Shown: positions 24,301-33,379, counted from the first letter of the stretch. The stretch is DNA of 40,142 nucleotides from Nemertoderma westbladi (GCA_032718475.1 JAUCBJ010001065.1:1-40142); one strand, 5' to 3'. Program-made: numbers and translations. Notes: generated from the letters alone by a model not told the origin.

Positions 24301-27300
24301 TCCAGGCTGAGGATGGCAGAAACCAGTTCGATAGGCTGGTGCTAAACTAGAAACGTGAAGGAATTCAACGTTTGTGTTGAAATATTCCAGACCTAAGGTG
24401 TACCAAATTAGTTCTGGAATACCTATATTTCGTGCGGTATATCCCTTATCCTTTTTAGCCCGTTTTTCTTCTAGGAATTTGCAACTGGTTATTTTTTCGT
24501 TCACCAATTCCCTACTTTCCCCTGTGAAGACACCCGGTTCTTTTGTTTCTGTCAATATATTTTTGCAGTGTTCCTCTTTACCGGCTGCATACTTCAACAT
24601 ATATGAGTTCATAAAGCGATAGTAAGGGACTTGTACATTGGTACAGGAACGCATAAGACAGAACAGTCTAGGAATGGTAGGAACAAAGAACTCATCACCA
24701 TCTGACACATAACCATAAGTCCCACCCATTAATAAATTAATTGGTGTTATCACCTTTGTGAATGGATCCTGTGTGGCGAGGTTTAATTCTAGAAGTTTGC
24801 TCAGAGTCTCATCTTTATATATTCCCGTTTTCTCATTGAAATAAGGTTCATTAGAGCGGGGGTACTTTGTATATCGACATATTGGGTTGCCATGGGTATC
24901 TGTACGTTTGTGGCACCGTTCTCCTGCTTTTTTACAGTTGTGAGTCTGTAAGAATTGCAGGTTAGTCATGAATTTCTTTTTATCATCGTGGTCTGCAATC
25001 AGTCCCTCATCTATTAGCTGATTTAGGTCAGTTCCGAAACTTTCGTGAAAAAGACTCTTCGACTGGCAGCAAATTCGTTCTAAAGTTGTCAAGACGGGTT
25101 CTGGGTGGAGAGAAAGGCCCATATGGATATGAGGTTTGTTCCCAAGGGCGTTTTGGTCTTGAAATTCGTACCTCCACCAAATATTTTTGACATGTCCAAG
25201 GGGTTGTTGGGGACTATTCTGTATCCAGTCCATTATATAGTGAGTTGTCCGGTACCAGCACCGAATTAGTACCACAGCATGGGCGTCGACCTGGTCTTGC
25301 TGTCGGATTGGATCATTCCCGTATTTCTCTACAATTTTAGTATATATTGGGGCAACTCCGGGGGTTTCGCTGTCGTTACAGGTCAGTGTCGCAAAATAAT
25401 CCCACTTCCCTTCCTTTGTCAATGCTGCAAGTTCGTTGACCTTTCTCTTGCAGTCATTTACTTCGTTGAAATTTAATTTTTGCTCTTTTGCAGCAAAATA
25501 TGTTTTGTAATCAGGCAAAAATTCAAGACCGCGATTTAGGGCTATAGAGGCTGAGGCATGATTTAGTGTAGTATTAATTTTTGTATCGAATGCAAAATCA
25601 ATATACGATAAAAATCTTGAAGTTTGTAAATCACCATTTTTGAGTCTTGCTTTCATATGGTCATCTAAGGAAGCGATACCACGCCTGGAGGTAGATTTAT
25701 CCGAATATAAAATGGAAGGGATGGCACCTAAAACGGAGTTGTCAGGGTTTGAATGATAAAATAGTCTCGGAAATAATATTCCTTCGGGATAAATTAGGGA
25801 AGCTGCTCCATCTGGGGTGAGTGACACTATGTTATTTAATATTCTATTAAAAGTGGAGCTATTGTAGGGAGGAATTTTGCGCCTAAGTACACCTAGCTCG
25901 TTGTTAAGGAGGACATGCACCCGAGATATTGTATTTAGGTCTATTAAAGGAACTCGGTCTTTACGTGCATATAACGGCATGACGTCATGTTCGTTAGTAA
26001 CCATTTCATGGTTCCCTAGGAGACCAATCTGAATGTTTATTTCTTCTATTTCGTCCTCGTTATCGGACACCACATCCATGAAGCGTTCTAAGGGATCTTC
26101 AATAAGTTGGTCAACATCTCCTTGGTTGTCCATGGCAACGCCTCCTGATGACGTGTTGATGTTATGATTAACACCATCAGCCACTCGACCAACGCAACTT
26201 TCAACCATAGTGATTGTAGGTTTCTTGACCAGCAGTCTACCGTGTTTGAAACAAACGCCCGTTTCACAAAATTGAAATGGTAAACCCCACGGGCATCGCC
26301 AGCGAGCGTTTGTTGTACAACCAATTTCACAGCAATTCGATGTGTTGGTGACATGTTGTTTAACTAAATATTGATTGTGGATTTCGCATTTCATTTTGTT
26401 CTGCCCTGCTATAAGGGATAACTGTCTATCCTTGTAGGTCATAGGTAGTGCTTTCTTTACAAAGACAAGTATGTTGAAATGTCTTAGGATAGTAGATGTG
26501 TTCACCATTGACTTTTCATATTTGGTCCCTAGAGTGTCCTGAAACTGAAATAATTCCCCCCATCTAAATAGTGTTCCCTTTGCGTTACTGGCACTCTGCA
26601 AATAATACTCGTTGCCATCCACAATAATGTTGTCTGTATCTATGATTAGGCTCTCTTCTAACTGTATTTGTCCCATAAAACTTCGTGTATTATTATCCCG
26701 GATGTATAGTTCAATATTAGTCCCATTTGAACCTCCAACATTACTTCTAGTGGATATTCCTTCTATTAGTGACAGATTAATAGCTGATTTGTGAAAAATA
26801 GAATCTGTGGTGTTACTTGACTGAGATACATTGCGTTCTAGTAGTCTCTCTGTTGCACAGTTTACATTACCACGTTCATAATTCAGCACTGTATGTAACG
26901 CAGTAATTAGTTGGTAGGATAACTGATTACTTTCTACTGTAGATTGTAGCAGTCTATGCGTTGGAGGGGAATGGGCTATAACTTGTAGTACGTTTTCTAG
27001 AATTGGTTTGGAATTTAAGGTTCTCGATGTGTTGGTAATGTGGAGTGGTTCACATCCGTAAGGGTCGTTTCCAGGGTGTACTAGTGGGAGGCTGTAATTA
27101 GTTTTACTTGTTTTACTCCCTTTATCTTTTGATGTGTAATTCTCCCATTGAAATAAAGCTTCATCCATTGGAACGTATGAACCACTCCCAATACATCCAA
27201 TTAGTCCAGCCTCCTCATACTTACCTGCACGGAGAGTCCCTCTCACAAATTCCTCCCCCATTTCTTGTCGGTTCAAAGTTGTATACAGGATGTCGGGTCT

Positions 27301-28461
27301 GTGGTCCAGGGTCAGTCGTTCAGCCTCAGCCAATCGGTCGTCTGCTATAGTTAGAATAAGTCCCGGTGTTAGTGTAGTGGACGATATGCCGTGGTATCCT
27401 CCGACTTCCTTGACTACAGGGAAACTTGCGGTGAACTTCCCCACCTGACCATCACGAACAATATTTGGAGCCACAGTTGCTGGTGCGAGTCGGTCGAGGT
27501 ACTGTAGGGCGTCGCCGTGGCCGGGATGTCGAGGAGGGTGGATGTAGGACTTCTCTGCAGTTGCGTGATCCTCGCACATAGCAACGCAAATGCCGCGGTT
27601 GGGAATGATTACCAATGAGGGACGAATTACGTATCCCAAGTCGTACCCATTGCACGGCCATTCTCCTACTATTCCACGGACTAATTCCTTCTTTGGTTCG
27701 AAGGAATGAAAGTTTGGAATCCACAAGTGGAGGAAATGGTGAAGGGGCAACGGCTTGATACGATCGAGGAATTCGTGGCACCCCAAAGGACATTTCACAT
27801 CGGGATAAGGATTGGTATTAGCAGCCTTCATGATGTTAACATCAAGATGACTGCTAATAAGGGTCATATGCCAATGGCGGTTTACGGTGATATCATTAAA
27901 CAAAGGTTCAACATTTATATGCCTTTGTATTCCAATGGCAAACATCTGTTGCACCCCATCCCAAGAACTCCTCAAACTCTGAGGAACAATCCTCCACAGT
28001 TTACCGTCTTTTGTGGTTCTTACCATAGTCCAATAATACGATGGCCAACCGTCTCTCCAACTAGGGTGTGTCTTATGGGTGAGGTATTCCTTGCACTCTG
28101 TACATAATATATACTCACCCCCCCTATCGGGCACCCTTTTCAACTCTCCATAATCCTTCAGAAAAATAATTCCTTGAAACTTCACCAAATTAACAACCAT
28201 GGCCTCCGTATGTTTTCTAAAACAATTAGAACACCGTTCATCGTTTAAGTTATTATCAACTTCCATGCCGGTAGCTTCGCCATCTGAAACGGAACCCATT
28301 TCAAAATCGCTACCCAAATCGTCCTCACCATAAAACTCTGTTGTACCTCCCATGCTATGTAACCCATGGCTTTCAGTTTCCATAGGAACCTCCGCCTCTC
28401 TAACATTATGTACCATAGAGCTTGTTCCTGGTTGTATTTGAGACTCCTCCCCCACCCCCAA
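21397..28461 (-). CDS. Helitron-like Rep/PIF1-helicase with C-terminal GIY-YIG domain
   Basis: An uninterrupted 2354-codon frame, probably the transposase of a rolling-circle (Helitron-like) element acting on DNA in the nucleus. Counted from the codon after the TAA at 28462-28464: a Cys4 cluster at residues 77-80 and 120-123; a Cys/His-rich patch at about 692-740; Rep motif FATLTC at 1023-1028; HUH motif H1111-I-H1113; two-tyrosine motif YMLKY at 1287-1291; PIF1-type helicase with Walker A GPPGTGKT at 1751-1758, Walker B-like ILIEEIG near 1840, GDHEQLPPI near 1880, VHRILGETC near 2120 and HVTISR near 2151; then GIY-YIG features GFLYIL (2243) and YIG (2258-2260), LRKALLEHR, and PWQPYAFVTGFPG. 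The frame opens with TTG directly after the stop. The first ATG is residue 16 (28416-28414). It is in the same frame as the OTU segment upstream, so both may be one polyprotein. Rep and helicase calls are strong, GIY-YIG good. The middle of the N-terminal 800 residues is unassigned. Confidence 0.93.
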   Translation of the reverse strand: MGVGEESQIQPGTSSMVHNVREAEVPMETESHGLHSMGGTTEFYGEDDLGSDFEMGSVSDGEATGMEVDNNLNDERCSNCFRKHTEAMVVNLVKFQGIIFLKDYGELKRVPDRGGEYILCTECKEYLTHKTHPSWRDGWPSYYWTMVRTTKDGKLWRIVPQSLRSSWDGVQQMFAIGIQRHINVEPLFNDITVNRHWHMTLISSHLDVNIMKAANTNPYPDVKCPLGCHEFLDRIKPLPLHHFLHLWIPNFHSFEPKKELVRGIVGEWPCNGYDLGYVIRPSLVIIPNRGICVAMCEDHATAEKSYIHPPRHPGHGDALQYLDRLAPATVAPNIVRDGQVGKFTASFPVVKEVGGYHGISSTTLTPGLILTIADDRLAEAERLTLDHRPDILYTTLNRQEMGEEFVRGTLRAGKYEEAGLIGCIGSGSYVPMDEALFQWENYTSKDKGSKTSKTNYSLPLVHPGNDPYGCEPLHITNTSRTLNSKPILENVLQVIAHSPPTHRLLQSTVESNQLSYQLITALHTVLNYERGNVNCATERLLERNVSQSSNTTDSIFHKSAINLSLIEGISTRSNVGGSNGTNIELYIRDNNTRSFMGQIQLEESLIIDTDNIIVDGNEYYLQSASNAKGTLFRWGELFQFQDTLGTKYEKSMVNTSTILRHFNILVFVKKALPMTYKDRQLSLIAGQNKMKCEIHNQYLVKQHVTNTSNCCEIGCTTNARWRCPWGLPFQFCETGVCFKHGRLLVKKPTITMVESCVGRVADGVNHNINTSSGGVAMDNQGDVDQLIEDPLERFMDVVSDNEDEIEEINIQIGLLGNHEMVTNEHDVMPLYARKDRVPLIDLNTISRVHVLLNNELGVLRRKIPPYNSSTFNRILNNIVSLTPDGAASLIYPEGILFPRLFYHSNPDNSVLGAIPSILYSDKSTSRRGIASLDDHMKARLKNGDLQTSRFLSYIDFAFDTKINTTLNHASASIALNRGLEFLPDYKTYFAAKEQKLNFNEVNDCKRKVNELAALTKEGKWDYFATLTCNDSETPGVAPIYTKIVEKYGNDPIRQQDQVDAHAVVLIRCWYRTTHYIMDWIQNSPQQPLGHVKNIWWRYEFQDQNALGNKPHIHMGLSLHPEPVLTTLERICCQSKSLFHESFGTDLNQLIDEGLIADHDDKKKFMTNLQFLQTHNCKKAGERCHKRTDTHGNPICRYTKYPRSNEPYFNEKTGIYKDETLSKLLELNLATQDPFTKVITPINLLMGGTYGYVSDGDEFFVPTIPRLFCLMRSCTNVQVPYYRFMNSYMLKYAAGKEEHCKNILTETKEPGVFTGESRELVNEKITSCKFLEEKRAKKDKGYTARNIGIPELIWYTLGLEYFNTNVEFLHVSSLAPAYRTGFCHPQPGKKKALLVAGEDEELLPVLKRAHLPASRQFTPSQELLITDYIESSFSADRITKFNLRPPELLLFDTIEVYTKCFTFSYIRNNYELDLQIGECIWVDGLGRRVLLRASGITNAMAFLQHKVDSNDPLAINLLQEIFEPISNNNKEFITRFVNTRDTKPVIVVFTSITPFQTEKFLIHLMLSLGHFQTELDLFSTSCFLESFSLSKLIPDWNNVTNQDSLNLRRKYVLEQLGHYPISTRQLEKSLHTADSVLTAFLSGGNLQYTTLPIVQESLFREAASAEVIREEAAMKNSIIKGFVEKQLNIPAAELATATRENPLQWEPEITRHPSQPLTSVDEQKQTLTLCCKSIKDYLTPTITFVKPIIIVGPPGTGKTRTLQLAGAFAVSKGLRVCLTALTSNKARELGGVHLHSLLSLSGNSGSKGLEISKLSEESLYNLAKSSKKYAILQRLDVILIEEIGLLSGELLAVLDHVLKKITKTQLPFGGKLILASGDHEQLPPIQGTQIWLSPQFLSVFQVAKLSVYVRSAGDPALREVLELFRKHPLSQEDEDRIIFLLSTHCQFVDTWNDVPKECVRVVGKRPAEREATRLFLDSLQQDPNIVAIEYTSKDEMENHVGNWVDASPRVSKILDNEVREAKEILIPVGTIMRITYNGTTGRHTFSQGQLVVIERLPTPEDQHIICRLIPFAHGIVDFDNLEIYPLISLGLHVTPEVRVGTDLQKARREQWPVQHVAACTVHRILGETCPCVATKIGRQDSIWCMWLKQQLHVTISRPHYLRFLYFVGPKEETLLQIRILIKKNQPIEHHISDMINKLNVITLPIEGQQPSGPAPVPVLSHPPPLVQPRHCFAMDIQIPDDSCGFLYILVSVPFPEETYIGEAANLRKALLEHRLGQWPNRSENQNLQPWQPYAFVTGFPGNGFEETNIDVRKSLQIAILYRLKRNMSLTEVLEITIQMSRRENLGLRVVKVLNN

Positions 28462-28464
28462 TTA
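28462..28464 (-). other. In-frame TAA between OTU and Rep modules
   Basis: The OTU frame (29004-28465) and the 2354-codon frame (28461-21400) are in the same phase and separated only by this stop, in the context AGT ACA TAA TTG GGG. Options are a recent nonsense mutation, a sequencing error, stop readthrough, or re-initiation at the ATG of 28416. Confidence 0.95.
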
Positions 28465-29004
28465 TGTACTTGGCCCCCCACCCATGAGAATGTTCACATC
28501 TCGGGAAGACAGTGTTGCAGTCCCAGGTGTCAATGTGTGCCCCGCTACTTGTGATATTACTTGATTATTTTGTACAATGGCTACATAATGTACCTCATCG
28601 TGGATATACCCCAAGGAAATATTTGTAACCCCCTCCCCAACCACCGCCACATTGTTAACTCCAGTATCGTAGATTTGAAATTTAACCCCTAAAAGATTTG
28701 CTAAAACTCGTAATGAAACGTTATCCCCCCATTCCCTTCCATCCCGTACTCGACTCACATAGTTATCAAAGTTTACTGGTACAAACGGTTCAAATATATG
28801 TTGTTCGCGTAGTAGCATCTCGGCAACACACTTTCTCAGTTCTTTGACCGTGTAGAGATAACCAGTTCGTTGTTGAACGGCCATTGCAACGGCCAAGTAC
28901 TGACAATGGCCTGCTCCTCCACCACCACAGTCCACCGGACACATGTCATTCCTTGCGGCCATATCTTCCAACCGCCGTCTCCCAGAGGGAATCGCCAACG
29001 CCAT
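28462..29004 (-). CDS. OTU-like cysteine protease module of the HLE
   Basis: A 180-residue frame resembling OTU deubiquitinase-type proteases. Asp25 and Cys34 lie in a GGGGAGHC stretch, replacing the usual DGNC core. WGDNVSLRVLANLLG (92-106) matches the conserved W-x-D/E plus helix of OTU proteins. HDEVHYVAIV (135-144) supplies the likely catalytic His139. OTU domains are known companions of Rep-helicase in the Helentron/Helitron2 group of animals, which fits the position immediately 5' of the Rep frame. The start ATG at 29004 is the first in frame; ATGs also occur at residues 15 and 21. The frame stays open back to a strong splice acceptor at 29034-29035, so the true N terminus may lie in an upstream exon. 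The substrate is unknown. The nearby TAA may truncate or separate it from the Rep part. Confidence 0.85.
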   Translation of the reverse strand: MALAIPSGRRRLEDMAARNDMCPVDCGGGGAGHCQYLAVAMAVQQRTGYLYTVKELRKCVAEMLLREQHIFEPFVPVNFDNYVSRVRDGREWGDNVSLRVLANLLGVKFQIYDTGVNNVAVVGEGVTNISLGYIHDEVHYVAIVQNNQVISQVAGHTLTPGTATLSSRDVNILMGGGPST

Positions 29005-29032
29005 TTCGTTGCTTTGAATCTGAATATGTGAG

Positions 29033-29050
29033 TCTGGAAAAAATAAATGT
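29033..29050 (-). promoter_or_regulatory. Splice acceptor before the OTU exon
   Basis: On the minus strand TTTATTTTTTCCAG precedes ACTCACATATT; the exon would begin at 29033, 29 bases before the OTU ATG. The reading frame stays open across these bases, so the exon can receive coding sequence from upstream in phase 1. The donor is not certain. Confidence 0.6.
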
Positions 29051-29374
29051 TCAATTAATTATTATGTAATATTCACCTGAACACACGGACACAGATATCA
29101 AGAATCGAATGTCAAAGAAGGGCACAAAATTCAACTCTACAAACAAAGGAACAGATATTTGTGCCAAGAGCCCCCCCCCCCCCTCCCTCATCCCAGTCTT
29201 AGTCACACACAAATTTCCCAATTTCAAAGTAAACCCTTCTTCTAAATATTGTAACATTAATACCCATCTTCAATACGGCAATCTCAAATTATTTATAATA
29301 TATCTTCTTTCGAAATATTTTTATATATAATAATTGAATGAAATATATAACCCACTCCACTGAACCTTATACTT
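29051..29374. other. AT-rich upstream flank or intron
   Basis: No supportable gene. It holds a 13-C tract at 29171-29183. If the acceptor at 29034 is used, this is intron sequence of the HLE gene. Confidence 0.5.
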
Positions 29375-29998
29375 ATAACCAAATGTGGTATATTTTATCA
29401 TAGGTTCGTCAAGTACACCCCCCCCCCCCCCCCCCCTCATGCCACAAGTCTGAATGAATGAATGAATGATTTGATTTGATAACCAACACCATAGTGAACC
29501 AATTCTGTATCCGATCTGGGAGCTCAGTTGGTATATGACCGCACACCCTGGTGATGATAAGCGGAACTTTGAATCCTAGGTACCGGGTTCGAGCCCCAAT
29601 AGGTTCGGTTGAAAATTGTTTGCTGTGGAGAGTGTTATATCATCTAATAGTATTATTATATTTAATATACCTTCAAACTACCCAACAACAATTTATTTAT
29701 TATAACTTATTTTATTTCTGAAAACCAAAAAAAAATAAATTATTTTATATATATACTCAATTCAGCCATCTCCAGGGGAAATTGGACGAAAATAACAGTT
29801 GATTACGAGCAAAAATAAAACTATAACCTGTGCCATAGACTCTCGTTTATTGTTTTGGTTAGAATAGCCTGCCTCTATAACCAGCTCCTTTCTCTAAATT
29901 GATAATTAATATTGATGATTCGCCAAGGCGGGATGTGATTCCACCCCACCCCCCCCCCCCCATCTCGATCTAAACAGTTATAGTATTATATATTACAG
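29375..29998 (+). repeat. Dispersed repeat, copy B
   Basis: Aligns with copy C (about 33978-34360) in the same orientation and order: TATATTTTATCA(T/C)AGG, a poly-C tract, TCATG, then the CTCCAGGGGAAATTGGAC block, ATAACAGTTGATTA, CATAGACTCTCGTTTATTG, CTCTAAATTGATAA, CGCCAAGG, a second poly-C tract and AGTTATAGTATTAT. Compared with C it has an extra ~280 bp in the middle, explained by the SINE at 29480-29740. Confidence 0.85.
29480..29740 (+). mobile_element. tRNA-related SINE-like insertion
   Basis: Contains an A-box-like GAGCTCAGTTGG at 29520-29531 (11 of 12 to consensus) and an exact B box GGTTCGAGCCC at 29586-29596. The 66-base spacing is too long for a standard tRNA, and I could not form a proper acceptor stem, so a tRNA-derived SINE is more likely than a tRNA gene. 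It interrupts repeat copy B relative to copy C. Similar (T)TTG/CTGATAAACCAA-type sequences on both sides (about 29472-29489 and 29714-29728) could be the target duplication. Exact ends are uncertain. Confidence 0.6.
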
Positions 29999-30099
29999 TA
30001 AAAATAAATAAAAAACGTGCTGGTTTAAAATGTGTTGGTCTAAATAAAATAAAGTTCTGGCTTACTCGCTCTGAAATCAATTACTTGGCAATGGAACTA

Positions 30100-30181
30100 T
30101 GTTCCATTTTCCTATAGGAATGTTGTTTTTGCACTGAAATTTTTACCAAATATATTAATTAACTATATTAATTTGTGACAG
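30100..30181. repeat. Left flank repeat of the 12-bp VNTR
   Basis: Similar to about 32485-32579: both have GTTCCA-TTTCCTA, an AATGTTGTTTTTG-AACTG stretch, AAATATATTAATTAAC and TTGTGACAGGT. They flank the VNTR in direct orientation. Confidence 0.75.
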
Positions 30182-32457
30182 GTTGTCTGTATTGTCTAAC
30201 CATTGTCTGCACCAGTGTCGGTACCAGTGTGTGCACCACTGTCTGCACCAGTGTCTGCACCACTGTCGGCACAAGTGTGTGCACCACTGTCTGCACCACT
30301 GTCTGAACCAGTATCTGCACCACTGCCTGTACCCGTGTCTGAACCACTATATGCACCAGTGTCTGCACCATGTCTGCATCACTGCCTGAACCACTGCCTG
30401 CACCACTGTCTGCACCAGTGTCTGCACCACTGTCTGAACCACTGTCTGCACCAGTATCTGCACCACTGACTGCACCACTGTCTGCACCAGTGCATGCACC
30501 ACTGTCTGCAACAGTGTCTGCACCAGTGTCTGCACCACTGTCTCCACCACTGTCTGCACCAATCTCTCTGCACCAGTGTCGGCACCAGTGCGTGCACCAC
30601 TGTCTGAACCAGTGTCTGCACCACTGTATGCACCAGTATCTGCACCACTGCCTGTACCCGTGTCTGAACCACTATATGCACCAGTGTCTGCACCACTGTC
30701 TGCATCACTGCCTGAACCACTGCCTGCACCACTGTCTGCACCAGTGTCTGCACCACTGTCTGAACCACTGTCTGCACCAGTATCTGCACCACTGACTGCA
30801 CCACTGTCTGCACCAGTGTCTGCACCACTGTCTGCACCAGTGTCTGCACTACTGTCTGCACCACTGTCTGCACCACTGTCTGCACCACTGTCTGCACCAC
30901 TGTCTGCACCAGTGTCGGCACCAGTGCGTGCACCACTGTCTGAACCATTGTCTGCACCACTGTCTGCACCAGTGTCTGCACCACTGTCTGCACCACTGTC
31001 TGCACCACTGTCGGCACCAGTGCATGCACCACTGTCTGAACCAGTGTCTGCACCAGTGTCTGCACCACTGTCTCCACCACTGTCTGCACCAATCTCTCTG
31101 CACCAGTGTCGGCACCAGTGCGTGCACCACTGTCTGAACCAGTGTCTGCACCACTGTATGCACCAGTGTCTGCACCACTGTATGCACCAGTGTCTGCACC
31201 ACTGTATGCACCAGTGTTGGCACCAGTGTGTGCACCACTGTCTGCACCACTGTCTGCACCAGTGTCTGCACCAGTGTCTGCACCACTGTCTGCACCACTG
31301 TCTGCACCACTCTCTGCACCAGTGTCGGCACCAGTGCGTGCACCACTGTCTGAACCACTGTATTCACCACTGTCTGCACCACTGTCTGCATCACTGCATG
31401 CACCATTATCTGCACCACTGCCTGCACCATTGTCTGCACCAGTGTGTGCACCAATGTTTGCACCACTGTCTGCACCACTGTGCACCACTGTCTGCACCAC
31501 TGTGCACCACTGTCTGCACCACTGTCGGCACCACTGTCTGCACCACTGATTGCACCACTGTCTGTACCAGTGTCGGCACCAGTGTGTGCACCACTGTCTG
31601 CACCACTATCTGCACCAGTGTCTGCACCACTGATTGCACCACTGTCTGCACCAGTGTCTGCACCACTGTCTGCACCACCTACTGCACCAGTGTCTGCACC
31701 ACTGATTGCACCAGTGTCTGCACCACTGTCTGCACCAGTGTCTACACTACTGTCTGCACCACTATCTGCACTACTGTCTGCACCACTGTCTGCACCACTG
31801 TCTGTACCAGTGTCTACATCACTGTCTGCACCAGTGTCTGCACCACTGTCTGCACCAGTGTCTGCACCATTGTCTGCACCAGTGTCGGCACCAGTGTGTG
31901 CACCACTGTCTGCACCACTGTCTGCACCACTGTCTGCACCAGTGTCTGCACCACTGTCTGCACCAGTGTCTGCACTACTCTCTGCACCAGTGTCTGCACC
32001 AGTGCGTGCACCACTGTCTGAACCAGTGTCTGCACCACTGTATGCACCGCTGTCTGCACCACTGTATGCACCAGTGTCTGCACCACTGCCTGCACCAGTG
32101 TCGGCACCAGTGTGTGCACCACTGTCTGCACCACTGTCTGCACCAGTGTCCGCACCACTGATTGCACCACTGTCTGCACCAGTGTCGGCACCAGTGTGTG
32201 CACCACTGTTTGCACCACTGTCTGCACCGCTGTCTGCACCAGTGTATGCCCAACTACTGTCTGCACCACTGATTGCACCACTGTCTGCACCAGTGTCGGC
32301 AACAGTGTGTGCACCACTGTCCGTACCGCTGTCTGCACCAATGTCTGCACCAGTGTCGGCACCAGTGTGTGCACCACTGTCTGCACCACTGCCTGCACCA
32401 CTGTCTGCACTACTGTCCGCACCACTGTCTGCACTACTGTCTGCACCAGTGTCTACT
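30182..32457. repeat. 12-bp VNTR (CTGCACCACTGT/CTGCACCAGTGT)
   Basis: About 2.3 kb of 12-base units with two main versions, CTGCACCACTGT and CTGCACCAGTGT, and scattered variants (CGGCACCAGTGC, CTGAACCAC, GTGCACCAC). Longer duplicated blocks occur; for example, a CTGTACCCGTGT-containing block recurs at about 30327 and 30652. The unit has no stop codon in any of six frames, so long frames on both strands (481 codons plus, 373 codons minus) follow from the repeat and do not show coding. No start context, domain or splice pattern supports a protein. Confidence 0.95.
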
Positions 32458-32484
32458 TAACGTTTACACCCACATGGCATTGAT

Positions 32485-32579
32485 GTTCCAGTTTCCTACA
32501 CGAACCGTTGTTGTTACAATGTTGTTTTTGAACTGGAACTTTCTCCAAAATATATTAATTAACAATATATTGTGACAGG
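32485..32579. repeat. Right flank repeat of the 12-bp VNTR
   Basis: Partner of 30100-30181. Direct orientation on both sides suggests that the VNTR grew inside a duplicated segment or was inserted with one. Confidence 0.75.
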
Positions 32580-33286
32580 TGTAAGTTTCAAATATACAAG
32601 CTTACCAGGCCAGCCGAGAACTGGCAATAATGGACGGATCCATTGCCACCAATATTGTTGTAATAAATTACGCGCCTATGAAGGGCTGCCTAATAATAAA
32701 ACACGAAACATTGGGCAAAGTACCGGCTGTACAAGTATACAATTATTATTGTATGTTAAAAAAACACTATTTGTAGGAAATGTATCTTCTTCCACAAATA
32801 ATAATTAATAATATAATTAATAAAAAAATAATAAAATAATTAATATTTCTAAACTTTCCTGTTTCTCTTTCATTCTAAACTGTGTAGACATCATTTTTAT
32901 TGAGTGAATTCTACAACTATTATGATCGGTCATTCTAGAATTAATTTCGTTGTTGCTGGGCAACCGACTGGTTCCTCACAACCAACTTTGTATCCACAAC
33001 TACTGCAGGTTCGATAATGAACCCATCATCAAAGTTTCATCAAATTCAATTCCATCAACAGTTGTGTGTTCAAACAAACAAACAAACAAACAAACAAACA
33101 AACGTGTGAGAAATAAGGACATCCAACTTGGATCCGTCCATGCAATAACTCAACTCAATACCGGTCTCTCGTGACATAAAGTTTTAATTATTTCAATTTA
33201 ATCTACATTAAACTAGTTTAATTAAATTTATGTTTGTGATTGCGTTCCACAATGACAATACCGTAGAAAATATTGATAAAACTCAC
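32580..33286. other. AT-rich segment, no gene seen
   Basis: Contains an (AAAC)n microsatellite at about 33072-33103 and short frames without any recognisable feature. If the exon at 33287-33379 is spliced to 29033, this is intron. Confidence 0.5.
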
Positions 33287-33379
33287 CTGTACTGTTTACT
33301 GTCCTTATGGCTCCATCTCTACCACCGCCTTCTCCCTGCTCCCGATCGGGGAGTACTCCTGTCTGGGTTTTAGGTGTTT
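33287..33379 (-). CDS. Candidate internal exon, possibly HLE leader
   Basis: On the minus strand a 93-base open segment lies between a strong acceptor (TTATCTTTTTTTTCAG) and a strong donor (CAG|GTGAGT at 33281-33286). It is symmetric phase 1 and would encode about 31 residues, including TPKTQTGVLPDREQGEGGG, a polar low-complexity stretch with no known domain. Its 3' end, one base into a codon, is phase-compatible with the acceptor at 29033, giving an open junction into the OTU frame. That has a one-in-three chance of being accidental. It could instead belong to an unrelated host gene. Confidence 0.5.

Noticed and set aside
21397-29004. Large DNA virus gene block (helicase plus OTU protease)
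   Set aside because: HUH nuclease with YxxKY fused to a PIF1 helicase is the Helitron signature. There are no capsid, polymerase or packaging genes, and the surroundings are satellites and transposons.
30379-32460. Long open frames on both strands (up to 481 codons)
   Set aside because: They arise from a stop-free 12-bp repeat that is open in all six frames. There is no domain, start context or splice evidence.
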